The notes under the pieces are model-generated. The model was not told where the DNA came from. It did no database searches and saw only the letters and a list, made by a program, of their open reading frames with translations. From contig DYES01000028.1 of the NCBI GenBank assembly GCA_020725585.1, positions 1 through 64,000 on the forward strand: a stretch of 64,000 nt of DNA, given 5' to 3'. This stretch comes from Desulfovirgula sp. (GTDB lineage: Bacteria > Bacillota > Desulfotomaculia > Desulfotomaculales > Nap2-2B). This document shows positions 44,688 to 53,905 of the stretch, in pieces. A program made the translations under genes and the position numbers. The number at the start of each line of letters is the position of its first letter. Positions within the stretch are counted from its first letter, which is position 1.

Positions 44688-45989
44688 TCAAAAGACCCGG
44701 CAAAGATCCCGCGCCCTTTTTGCTTTAGCCACCGGCACCCCCAGGCGGCGCGCAAACTCGGCTAAAGGCACGTCGTCCAAAAAAAGATCGTCTTCTTCGC
44801 GCAGCATGACGGAAGGAATCACCAACAACTCCCCCAGGTCCTTGCCCGCCAGGGCGGACAATAAATCCTTCGCCGTCAATAAACCGGCGACAGTCACTTT
44901 TTCTCCAAAAAAACTATTTTCTATTCCGACCAGCTGCACGTGCAGGTTCTCCACCTGGTTTAGCCGCTCGACCACCGGCTTTAATACCCGCTCCCCCAGC
45001 CTGCCCGTAGCCAGCGTCACTTTCCGTGGAGCGGCCAGCCTGGGCGGCAGCTTTCTGGCCGCCCTCGCCCATTCATCTAAAAAAAGCCTGGTCAGCCCCA
45101 CGCCATTTTCCACCTGCGGAAAGCCGGCGTAGTCTTTCCTCGCCGGAACGGCCTCCCCGGCCAAGAAATAAAATTCGTCGGCGGCAAAAACGAAGGGGTG
45201 GCCCGCGCGCTTTTTGCAGGCGCGCTGCCATTTTTCGACCACGGCGAGCACTTGCCGGGCCTCTTCTTTATTGTATGGGCGCAGGGGATAAAGATTATCC
45301 CGGTAGCGGGTAAGACCGACGGGAACAACCGCCAGGGAGCGCACCGCGGGCCAGAGCCCAAAAAGCTCGCCGATCGTGCGCGCCAGCTCCGGGCCGTCAT
45401 TTATCCCCGGGCAGAGCACGGCCTGGGCGTGCACCTGGATGCCCGCGCGGGCCAGGTAGCCGAGCTGCTCCATAATTTTTCCCGCGCGCGGGTTGTTGAG
45501 CATTTTGACGCGCAGGGCGGGGTTGGCGGCGTGCACCGAAACGTACAGCGGGCTTAAGCGCTGCTCAGCGATGCGCAAAAAGTCGCGCCGGCCCACGTTG
45601 GTCAGGGTGACGAAATTGCCCTGGGTAAAGGAGAGACGGTAGTCGTCGTCGTTAAAATAAAGGGTGCTGCGCAGCCCCTTGGGCATCTGGTCCAGAAAGC
45701 AAAAAATACACCTGTTCCGGCAGCGCATGATCCGCCCCAGTTCCCCGGGGCCGAACTCCACTCCCAGCCTGTCTTCGTAATTCTTTTCGATGTCCAGCAG
45801 CCAGTTTTCGCCGCCCGGCTTAACCACCAGAATATTCAGCTTTTCATTGTCGCACAGGTACCGGTAATCGATTATATCCCGTACGGGCCGCCCGTTGATC
45901 CGCACTATCCTGTCCCCTGGCGCAACCCCCAGCTGGTGGGCTATGCTGCCGGGGAAAACTTTTGCGATGGTAAGGCCTACGTCAACCAT
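44688..45989 (-). CDS. DUF512/PDZ radical SAM-like protein
   Basis: IAHQLGVAPGDRIVRINGRPVRDIIDYRYL; GRIMRCRNRCIFCFLDQMPKGLRSTLYFNDDDYRLSFTQGNFVTLTN. Confidence 0.93.
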   Translation of the reverse strand: MVDVGLTIAKVFPGSIAHQLGVAPGDRIVRINGRPVRDIIDYRYLCDNEKLNILVVKPGGENWLLDIEKNYEDRLGVEFGPGELGRIMRCRNRCIFCFLDQMPKGLRSTLYFNDDDYRLSFTQGNFVTLTNVGRRDFLRIAEQRLSPLYVSVHAANPALRVKMLNNPRAGKIMEQLGYLARAGIQVHAQAVLCPGINDGPELARTIGELFGLWPAVRSLAVVPVGLTRYRDNLYPLRPYNKEEARQVLAVVEKWQRACKKRAGHPFVFAADEFYFLAGEAVPARKDYAGFPQVENGVGLTRLFLDEWARAARKLPPRLAAPRKVTLATGRLGERVLKPVVERLNQVENLHVQLVGIENSFFGEKVTVAGLLTAKDLLSALAGKDLGELLVIPSVMLREEDDLFLDDVPLAEFARRLGVPVAKAKRARDLCRVF

Positions 45990-46393
45990 AAATATACACA
46001 GCTTCTCCCTTAAAAACGGCAGGTCGCCCCATTTCAATTTGAGTATAAAGAATAAATTCGCCAGCGTCAACCTTTGGTCTTTTTTAAGGATAAGCCCTAA
46101 ACATGAGCCCTGCAACCACTTTAGCCATCTCGAAGGGGAACTTCTTCAAACCCATTCCAGGCGGGATTATATCTGAGGCGGGCGTTACCCAATTGAATAA
46201 GCCGGACCTTTTCTCTTCCGCGATAGGGAGTGTATAGGAAAATGACCCTCTCCTCGGATGTATTTGCAGAAAGGGTAGACAAGAGATAGTAGCTATGAAT
46301 AGAATTGGAACAAGAAAGATCTCTTTCCGAGTCATTTCCTTTTTTCATTTGTACATTTACGGGAGAAACACTTCTTGGGGGAGGCGTTTCCAA

Positions 46394-46954
46394 ATGAAAA
46401 AACTTAAAGAAAGCATCTTCATTCTTTTTTTTACTGCCGCTGCACTCGCACTAGTTTTATCCGGGTGCAACCAGGGAGCAACCAACAGCCAAGCTGAGAA
46501 AAGAAGAGCTGAAGAACAGCCAACCCTAAAGAATAACTACCAAAATGAGAAAACCATTTTAAAACAGTTAAGATCCGCATCGCCAGAAGAAGTTATCCGG
46601 GCTTTCTTTTGGGGACATAGTAATCACAGCAAAGAAGTAATCAACGCTACGGTCTATTACGACTACCAAAGGACTAACAGCAATTACCCAGAAGTTAAGC
46701 AATGGGAAGTCTTAGAAATAACTAGGTTGGTTAATCCACCAAAGTGGTATCCACCAGAACGGTTGAAGAATTATCAAAACAAATTTGACGAGATGAGTTA
46801 TTTTAAGGTAAAGCATCGTTTAACCCTCAATCCAGGATATGATTATTCTAATACGCAGCTGGTTGAAATAGCAGAGCGAGGAGAGATTGAATGGTACTTT
46901 GTTCTAGCCAAGGATCGGGGATCCAGATGGTTAATAGTATCTTATGGAAATTAG
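46394..46954 (+). CDS. Hypothetical lipoprotein
   Basis: MKKLKESIFILFFTAAALALVLSGCNQ signal peptide with lipobox. Confidence 0.75.
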   Translation: MKKLKESIFILFFTAAALALVLSGCNQGATNSQAEKRRAEEQPTLKNNYQNEKTILKQLRSASPEEVIRAFFWGHSNHSKEVINATVYYDYQRTNSNYPEVKQWEVLEITRLVNPPKWYPPERLKNYQNKFDEMSYFKVKHRLTLNPGYDYSNTQLVEIAERGEIEWYFVLAKDRGSRWLIVSYGN

Positions 46955-46991
46955 TATCTTATGGAAATTAGAAGTACGTGGAACAGGTAGA

Positions 46992-47201
46992 TTAGTGGCG
47001 AACGATAATGTAAGTGCCGTTCTCCAGGTCGTGCACCATGGCGTCCAGCGTCTTGGCTATGTACAGGGCGATGCGCTCCCTTTCCTCCTCGTTTTGAGCA
47101 AAAAAAATGGGAGCGCCCCCCGCCACCCGCTCCATATTTAAAGTAACCACGGCAAGGATGCGCTTGCCTTCCCGTTCCGCCAGAAAAACCACTTCCCTCA
47201 C
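46992..47201 (-). CDS. Capping complex subunit for YIEGIA-like protein
   Basis: ILAVVTLNMERVAGGAPIFFAQNEEERERIALYIAKTLDAMVHDLENGTYIIVRH; next to YIEGIA gene. Confidence 0.8.
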   Translation of the reverse strand: MREVVFLAEREGKRILAVVTLNMERVAGGAPIFFAQNEEERERIALYIAKTLDAMVHDLENGTYIIVRH

Positions 47202-47365
47202 TTAAAAAGATCTGCCGTTATTTTTTCTGTTAAACCGGTATATATTTTTTAACCTTTTTAATTTAGTCCATTAACACAGATGCAGGGCAAAAAATGTTAA
47301 ACTAAAATGTTAAAATTCAAAATCATGACCTAATAAAGTCTCTAATAAATAAACTTAGAGCCTGG

Positions 47366-48268
47366 TCACCGCCGCCCCCTTCTGGCGGCCAGGCGCCCGG
47401 CCTGGGTGCGCAGGGGCTTGCTGCGCGCACTCTCCAGCACGGGCGTACGCTTCACGGCCAAAATGAGTGCTTCCAGGTCCTTTTCCTCCGGCACGATGTA
47501 CAGCCCCACTTCGCCGGTATCCGGGTCTTTGCGCGCCATGGGGGTGAACTCAGGAATGTCCACATCCTTTTTCGTCCCCATGATGACCGCGGCGGTGTGC
47601 GCGATGGCCGTGCGTTGGCCCAGGTCGTGAATGATTGCCCGGGCATTGGGATCTTTAGGGATAATCATTACCGCCAGGCCTTCTCTTAAAATCTTTTCCC
47701 GCATCTCTTTTAAGCCCACCGTCATCATGCTGATGCCGTTCACCATAAGCACGGTATTTTTAAACCACAGCCTGGCGGGCACCACTTCGCAGATGTCCCC
47801 GATGGTCTCGCCGGCCATCAAACTGCGAGCAAAGGCGATGGTAAGAAAAGCGATCAGCAAAGCGGCCGGGCCCCTCCCCAGCTGAAAAGCGATGCTGGTT
47901 AAAAGCGAGGTGAGCATCACCAGGTAGTTTCTGGCCTCAAAGGTCCTCGCGATTCCTTCAATGTAGTCGCTGCCCCTCTTCACCAGCTCTTTTTCATCCA
48001 GATGCTCGAGGGTTTTTCGCTCGATGCTGCGCACTTCCCGAAACTGGGTGGCAGCCAATGCCAGAAAAGTGACTGCCGTGTAGTCGGGCTTCAAAATGGC
48101 GGGAACGGCCACCGCCCCCAGCGCCGCCGCAATGAAACCCAGGGAGAGGTGAGTCACGTAGCCGTGCGGGTACCCCGGGTACTGGCGATAGTCCACGCGC
48201 AGCATGACCAGCCTGGCCACGGTGCCGGCGAGCGTCCCGGAAACAATCGTCGGGATGTGCTCGTTCAT
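47366..48268 (-). CDS. YIEGIA family membrane protein
   Basis: Contains GSDYIEGIARTFEARNYLVML; several TM segments. Confidence 0.9.
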   Translation of the reverse strand: MNEHIPTIVSGTLAGTVARLVMLRVDYRQYPGYPHGYVTHLSLGFIAAALGAVAVPAILKPDYTAVTFLALAATQFREVRSIERKTLEHLDEKELVKRGSDYIEGIARTFEARNYLVMLTSLLTSIAFQLGRGPAALLIAFLTIAFARSLMAGETIGDICEVVPARLWFKNTVLMVNGISMMTVGLKEMREKILREGLAVMIIPKDPNARAIIHDLGQRTAIAHTAAVIMGTKKDVDIPEFTPMARKDPDTGEVGLYIVPEEKDLEALILAVKRTPVLESARSKPLRTQAGRLAARRGRR

Positions 48269-49491
48269 TTTAAGCGCCTGCGCAGGCCTATTTTTTTGAG
48301 GCGGGGGCCCAGGAAATTGGCGAATTCCCGGCCAAAGAAGTACCGCAGGCGCTCTTTGGCCTTGCTCCAGCCTCCGGAACTGATCACCAGAAACGCGCCT
48401 CCTCCAATGATGGTGAGGAGAACAATCCAGGCCAGCGCGGCCCAGCCGCCGCTCTGCCTGGCCGTGGGGTCGGTCACGGGCTTGCCGAATTCCGGCGCCC
48501 CCGGCCGGCTGGAGGGCCCGGTAATGCCGAGCACCACCGGAACCGCTTCGGCCAGCTGAGCGATCCCGCGCATCGCCTCTTCTTTTCTGTTTGTGTAGGT
48601 GCCCGCTTCAATTAAAAGGGCGGTGGGCAAGAGATCCTGGTTATAGTTTCCCTGAGCGATGAAGATCTCTTTCGCGATCGGCCAGTGCATTTTATTGGCG
48701 TAAGCCATCAGCCGCCGGGCAAAGTCCAGGTTGGCGGACATGCGGGGGTTTTCCCTGCCCACCACCAGGCGCACCTGCGCGACGTTCTGGTTGGAAACGA
48801 TGCGCCGGTAGAAGGCGGCGTCGTCGATCCCGTCGCGGTGCACGTCAAAAACGGCGATGGGGTTGTTTTTGAGCAGCTGCGCAACCGTCCGGCGCGACCG
48901 GTAGTAGGCGTTGTCGTCGTGGGGGTCGTGCGGGGTCTTGTCGTGTAGAACCCTCGTTCCGCTGCGCGCCAGCTGGCTTTTATAAGAATCACCTACCTGA
49001 AAGATCCCGCCCCGGAAAGGAATGGATTCCCGGCCGTCCGAAGGCAGGTAGGATTCGTCGCTGTGCGTGTGGTAAATGGCCACCGGGCGGGTGCTCCAGG
49101 CCACCTTAGACGCCGGCGCGGTCATTTTGGAAAAGAGCTCGCCGTAGGCCAACAGATCCCGGTCCATCCCCATAAAACGGGCCACGGCCTCCTCGCCGGC
49201 CGCCTTTTGCACGCGGTAGTGCTTCCCTTCCGCGGTAATTACCTCGTCCCCCGGCCGCACCCGGCGGGAGAGCATGGTCACCACAGCGCCTTTTTCGTCT
49301 TTAATGGTACAAGCTTTGCCGATTTCCAGTTCGTCCACCATATTTTTCCACGGGGAGAGGCTTAAAACCGGCAAAGAACCCTTCCCTGCACCCCAAAAGA
49401 CCAGCAGAGAGATGCCGACGGCCACCAGCCCCAACCCGATTAAAATCTTATTTCTCGCCTTCTTCATCCTGAGCACCCTCCTGTGTTTCAA
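48265..49491 (-). CDS. spoIIP: Stage II sporulation protein P
   Basis: VAIYHTHSDESYLPSDGRES; VHRDGIDDAAFYR; AQGNYNQDLLPTALLIEAGTYTNRKEEA. Confidence 0.93.
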   Translation of the reverse strand: MKHRRVLRMKKARNKILIGLGLVAVGISLLVFWGAGKGSLPVLSLSPWKNMVDELEIGKACTIKDEKGAVVTMLSRRVRPGDEVITAEGKHYRVQKAAGEEAVARFMGMDRDLLAYGELFSKMTAPASKVAWSTRPVAIYHTHSDESYLPSDGRESIPFRGGIFQVGDSYKSQLARSGTRVLHDKTPHDPHDDNAYYRSRRTVAQLLKNNPIAVFDVHRDGIDDAAFYRRIVSNQNVAQVRLVVGRENPRMSANLDFARRLMAYANKMHWPIAKEIFIAQGNYNQDLLPTALLIEAGTYTNRKEEAMRGIAQLAEAVPVVLGITGPSSRPGAPEFGKPVTDPTARQSGGWAALAWIVLLTIIGGGAFLVISSGGWSKAKERLRYFFGREFANFLGPRLKKIGLRRRLK

Positions 49492-50203
49492 CCACTTTGC
49501 GCATTTCGCGGTCGCGGGAAAGAAGCGGCTTGCGCAGGCCTTCCAGGAGTTCTTCCGGTCTCCCCTTCGAGCGCGGACCTCCCTGCAGGCGCTCGCGCAC
49601 CTCGCCCACCACCTCGGCTATGAAAACGGCCAGAATCCCCGCCATGACAATGGCGTCAAAGGCGCCCGCGCCTCCGATGAAAACGCGCCCGGCGGGAGCA
49701 CCGCTGCCGACCAGCCAGAAGTAATAGCCGATGTCCAGGAAAAGCACTCCCAGCGTAGCCGCAATAAAAGCAGAGCGGCGGGAGCGGCCGGCCAGGTAGG
49801 CCACGACACCGGCCACCAGCGGATAAAGCCAAAGGGCGTCCAGAAATTCAAACCTGCTCCGCGGATCCCCCGTCTTCAACAGGGAGCCAACGACAAAAAC
49901 AGAAAGGGCAGTAACCAACGAAGCCCCCAGCGCCCGCACCCACTCCCGGGTGGTCCCGGCCTTCACCAGCAGGTAAATGGCCAGGCCTACGGGAACGAGT
50001 GCTCCCCCCACATTGACGCTGACCGGATAGCGCCCGCCCGGAACAGGGATATCGATAAAACTGCCGATAATCAGAGCGGCGATCACGACCAGCGCGGCGC
50101 GGTCGGTCAAACGCATGCGGTCGAGGGCACGCTGGGCAAAACCAAAAAAGATCAGGATGGTAACAATCACCAGAATAATCAAGCCAATGGGAAAGCGCGT
50201 CAT
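49448..50203 (-). CDS. DUF1614 family membrane protein
   Basis: RLTDRAALVVIAALIIGSFIDIPV...VNVGGALVPV; multi-TM. Confidence 0.8.
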   Translation of the reverse strand: MTRFPIGLIILVIVTILIFFGFAQRALDRMRLTDRAALVVIAALIIGSFIDIPVPGGRYPVSVNVGGALVPVGLAIYLLVKAGTTREWVRALGASLVTALSVFVVGSLLKTGDPRSRFEFLDALWLYPLVAGVVAYLAGRSRRSAFIAATLGVLFLDIGYYFWLVGSGAPAGRVFIGGAGAFDAIVMAGILAVFIAEVVGEVRERLQGGPRSKGRPEELLEGLRKPLLSRDREMRKVVETQEGAQDEEGEK

Positions 50204-50279
50204 TTTTGCCCTCCTAGCCGCCAATAATTTTGATTTTAGACTGCCCTTTTACCCGAAAAATATACTAAAAGGCAGCGCG

Positions 50280-50318
50280 TTGGACGAACAGCAGGTGAGG
50301 TTTTGCGAAAGGCAAGTT
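50280..50318. repeat. Dispersed repeat copy C
   Basis: TTGGACGAACAGCAGGTGAGGTTTTGCGAAAGGCAAGTT. Confidence 0.7.
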
Positions 50319-50400
50319 GAATAACCCATAGAAAAAATAAAGCGGCCGCTCGGCCGCGAAATCAGCTTCCTTCCCCCTTTTTGCCTTTGTGCCTGGATAA

Positions 50401-52563
50401 CTATAAATTGCTCTTTGTCTCCTCTAGTATGTCCCCCACTACCTCGCCAATGGTCACGTTGCCGTTGTTCTCTTTGGGCCTGGATTTTTGGTTCCTGGCC
50501 TTGCGGGCTTCGTAGTTGGCCTCCCGGTGAGACAGGCGGATGCGCTTTTCCACAGGATCCACATTTAAAACCTTGACCTTGATCTCTTCCCCTTCCTGAA
50601 CGACCTCGTCGGGGGTGCCCACGTGATAGTCGGCCAGGTGCGAAATATGCACCAGCCCTTCCACGCCGGGCTCCAGCTCCACAAAGGCGCCAAAGGAAGC
50701 CAGCCGGACGACTTTGGCCCCAACGATACTGCCCACGGGGTACTTTTCTTCCACCTTATCCCACGGGTTGGGCAAGACCTGCTTTAAGCCCAAAGAGATC
50801 TTTTCATTTTCGGGGTCTACCCGCAAAACCATTACTTCGATTTCATCGCCGACTTTCAATACGTCGGAGGGATGATTGATGCGGTACCAGGCCATCTCAG
50901 AAATATGCAACAGGCCGTCCACCCCGCCGATATCCACGAAAGCCCCGAAACTGGTCAGCCTCCGGACTACTCCTTTAACCACCTGACCCTCCTGCAGACC
51001 GGCAAAAATCTCTTTGCGCCGCCTGACCAGCTCCTCTTCCAGGAGGGCCTTGCGGGAAAGAATGGCCTTCCTTTTGTTTCGGTTCAGCTCGATCACCTTG
51101 GCTCTGACGGTCTTCCCCAAATAAGCGCTTAAATCCTCCACATAGCTCCTTTCCACCAGCGAGGCCGGCAGAAAAGCCCGCAGGCCTACATCCACCAGCA
51201 GGCCGCCTTTCACCACTTCCCGCACGACGCCTTCCACAGGCTCGCCGTTTTCCATGCGCTCCTGGAGCTCCACCCACGCTCTGCGGATATCCGCCCTCGC
51301 CTTGGAAAGAAGCAGCCTGCCTTCGTTATCTTCCACCTTGACGACAACAACCTCTATTTCATCTCCCACCCTCACGACATCCTGGGGAGAAGTAACTTCA
51401 AAAACCGAAAGCTCTTTTAAGGGAATAACCCCTTCTGATTTCGCGCCCACATCGACCAGCACTTCATCGTTGTTTACCTGCACCACTACTCCTCGGACGA
51501 CCTGGCCGGGACGTAAGGCGCGCACTTCTACGGCCTCTTTCATTTCTTCTAAAGAAGTTTGCGGGCGGCCCTCTTCCTTCTCCTCCTCGCCCTCGGGGGC
51601 CGGCTGCTCCGCATCGGCCGGAAGGTTTTCCTCTGGGCCTTCCAGGCTCCCCACGGTCCTTTCTTCAATGCCGTTTGCTGCCGCTTCTTTTTCTTCCGTC
51701 AAAGTTTCTTGCGCTTCTGTCACTTCACCCAACTCCTTCATCCGTCTTTGAACCTCCTCTACAATCCAGTGCGGCGTTGATGCTCCCGCAGTTAGACCGG
51801 CCACCCTCACCCCGGCAAACCAGCTGGGGTTCAGCTCACCGGCAGTTTCCACCTGGTAGGTGGGCGTTCCGGCGGCCTTGCTTAATTCCGCCAGCCTCCT
51901 CGTATTGGCGCTGTTCGCGCCCCCCACGACCACCATGGCTTCCACTTCCCGGGCCAGTTTTAAAGTAGCCTCCTGCCGCAAACCGGTAGCGTGGCAGATT
52001 GTATTGTATACTTCCAGGTGCTCTGCCTTCTTTTGGAGAACACCCACCACCGCCTGGAAGTTGGCCAAGGGCTGCGTAGTTTGAGCTAAGACGGCCGCTT
52101 TCGACATTGAAGGGAGGGATTCAGCCTCACCTGGCCCTTCCACCACCAAGGCCTGCCCATTAGTACAGCCCATTATACCCTTTACTTCTGGGTGCCCTTT
52201 ATCGCCGACGATGACCACCTGAAATCCCCTGGCGGTTAACTCCCCGGCAATATCCTGGGCTTTCCGCACAAAAGGACAGGTCGCGTCTACCATCGCCAAG
52301 CCCTTTTCCTTAATCCGGGCCAAAATATCAGGCCCCACGCCGTGAGCAGGAATGATCACCACCGCTCCTGGCGGAGCTTCCTCTACGCTCCCGATTTCTT
52401 TGACCCCTTCATTTTCCAGTTCCCTCACCGCTTGCGGATTGTGAATAAGCGGGCCCAAAGTATAAACTTCCTGCTCTTTTGCACTTTGCTTGGCCAGCTC
52501 CACGGCGCGGGTAACGCCGAAGCAAAAACCTGCGCCCCTGGCCAGGATAACTTTCAACGCCAA
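50401..52563 (-). CDS. ispH-rpsA: Fused IspH (HMBPP reductase) and ribosomal protein S1 (S1 repeats)
   Basis: N-terminal RGAGFCFGVTRAVELA...VDATCPFVRKAQ; acidic linker; four S1 repeats at the C-terminus. Confidence 0.95.
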   Translation of the reverse strand: MALKVILARGAGFCFGVTRAVELAKQSAKEQEVYTLGPLIHNPQAVRELENEGVKEIGSVEEAPPGAVVIIPAHGVGPDILARIKEKGLAMVDATCPFVRKAQDIAGELTARGFQVVIVGDKGHPEVKGIMGCTNGQALVVEGPGEAESLPSMSKAAVLAQTTQPLANFQAVVGVLQKKAEHLEVYNTICHATGLRQEATLKLAREVEAMVVVGGANSANTRRLAELSKAAGTPTYQVETAGELNPSWFAGVRVAGLTAGASTPHWIVEEVQRRMKELGEVTEAQETLTEEKEAAANGIEERTVGSLEGPEENLPADAEQPAPEGEEEKEEGRPQTSLEEMKEAVEVRALRPGQVVRGVVVQVNNDEVLVDVGAKSEGVIPLKELSVFEVTSPQDVVRVGDEIEVVVVKVEDNEGRLLLSKARADIRRAWVELQERMENGEPVEGVVREVVKGGLLVDVGLRAFLPASLVERSYVEDLSAYLGKTVRAKVIELNRNKRKAILSRKALLEEELVRRRKEIFAGLQEGQVVKGVVRRLTSFGAFVDIGGVDGLLHISEMAWYRINHPSDVLKVGDEIEVMVLRVDPENEKISLGLKQVLPNPWDKVEEKYPVGSIVGAKVVRLASFGAFVELEPGVEGLVHISHLADYHVGTPDEVVQEGEEIKVKVLNVDPVEKRIRLSHREANYEARKARNQKSRPKENNGNVTIGEVVGDILEETKSNL

Positions 52564-53142
52564 TCACCGCTCTTTTTCAATCAAACTGGCAATTTCCCGC
52601 ATCACGGCCGCGGCGGCCGTTTGGTACTCTTCCTTGCTTCTTTTCAGGCCGGAAAAGTCTAAAGGCTTGCCGATAACCACCTTCACCCGGCCGAAAACCC
52701 CCCTGGTGCCGGTTAAAGCCACCGGCAGCACGGGAACTCTCCCGTGCAGAGCCAGCATGGCCACCCCGATATGCGGGGGCAGCAGCTTTCCGGTATGGCT
52801 TCTGGTTCCCTCCGGAAAGATCCCGACCGCCTGGCCCTGGCGAAGAAGCTTAAGCGCCTGTTTAACGGACCTGGCGTCAGAACCCGCCCGGGACACCGGG
52901 AAGGCGCCGAGGGCGGTAATGATCGCCCCCAGAACAGGTATCGAAAAAAGCTCCGCCTTGGCCATAAAAAATACTTTCCGCGGCAGCGCGCAGCCCACCA
53001 CCACGGGATCCCAGTAGCTCACGTGATTGCTTGCCACAATCAAGCCGCCGCGGGGCGGGACTTGCTCTAGTCCAAAAACCTGCCAGCGCCGCAGGAGGAA
53101 TAACACAATCCGGCAAAAAGCCCTGGCGAAGCAATAAAACAT
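52564..53142 (-). CDS. plsC: 1-acyl-sn-glycerol-3-phosphate acyltransferase
   Basis: VASNHVSYWDPVVVG; GIFPEGTRSHTGKL. Confidence 0.93.
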   Translation of the reverse strand: MFYCFARAFCRIVLFLLRRWQVFGLEQVPPRGGLIVASNHVSYWDPVVVGCALPRKVFFMAKAELFSIPVLGAIITALGAFPVSRAGSDARSVKQALKLLRQGQAVGIFPEGTRSHTGKLLPPHIGVAMLALHGRVPVLPVALTGTRGVFGRVKVVIGKPLDFSGLKRSKEEYQTAAAAVMREIASLIEKER

Positions 53143-53820
53143 CTAACCCGTTTTCCTCCTGACCTGGCTTATAATGAACTCCACCACTTCTTCGGCGCGC
53201 ATATGGGAACAATCAATTACTTGCGCTTCATGGGCCGGCCGTAAAGGGGCGACCTCACGGGAGCTATCCAGGAAATCGCGCTCTTTTATTTCTTCTTTCA
53301 GCCGGGCCAGCGGCACTTCTTCACCCGCGGCCTTTAAATCCGCCTGGCGCCGCCTGGCGCGCTCTTCCTCGGAAGCGGTAAGAAAAAATTTAAATTGCGC
53401 CTCGGGCAGGATCACCGTTCCGGCATCCCTGCCCTCCATCACCACGCCGGCGCCCCTGGCCATTTCCCTTTGCCGGCGCACCAGTTCGCTTCTCACGCCG
53501 GCAGCGCGGGCCACCAGGGAAACATGTTGGGATACGCGGGGAGACCTGATCTCCCGCGTTACGTCCTCCCCGTCTAAAAACACCCGCGTAACTTCCCGGG
53601 GATCGGTAGTCAGCACAATATTTACGGAAGCCGCCAGTTCCGCCAGAGCCGCCGCGTCGTTTAAGTCAATTCCCGCGCGCAAGGCTTTTAAGGCAACGGC
53701 CCGGTACATGGCCCCCGTATCTACATACAAATACCCCAAACGCCGGGCCAGCATCCTGGCCACCGTACTCTTTCCGGCCCCGGCGGGCCCGTCAATGGTA
53801 ATGCAAACTCTTTTCGACAT
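53143..53820 (-). CDS. cmk: Cytidylate kinase
   Basis: ITIDGPAGAGKSTVARMLARRLGYLYVDTGAMYRAVAL; VVMEGRDAGTVILPEA. Confidence 0.96.
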   Translation of the reverse strand: MSKRVCITIDGPAGAGKSTVARMLARRLGYLYVDTGAMYRAVALKALRAGIDLNDAAALAELAASVNIVLTTDPREVTRVFLDGEDVTREIRSPRVSQHVSLVARAAGVRSELVRRQREMARGAGVVMEGRDAGTVILPEAQFKFFLTASEEERARRRQADLKAAGEEVPLARLKEEIKERDFLDSSREVAPLRPAHEAQVIDCSHMRAEEVVEFIISQVRRKTG

Positions 53821-53905
53821 TACTGCACCGTTTTCCTTTTTAACCTCATTTATTTTACCGCAAATCCGCCCTGCTGTCATCCCTTTTGGGCCACTTTTTA
53901 AAGTA

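Noticed and set aside
46084-46393. - strand ORFs of 83 and 90 aa in the AT-rich island
   Set aside because: Overlapping frames with no recognisable domain or RBS; likely chance ORFs.
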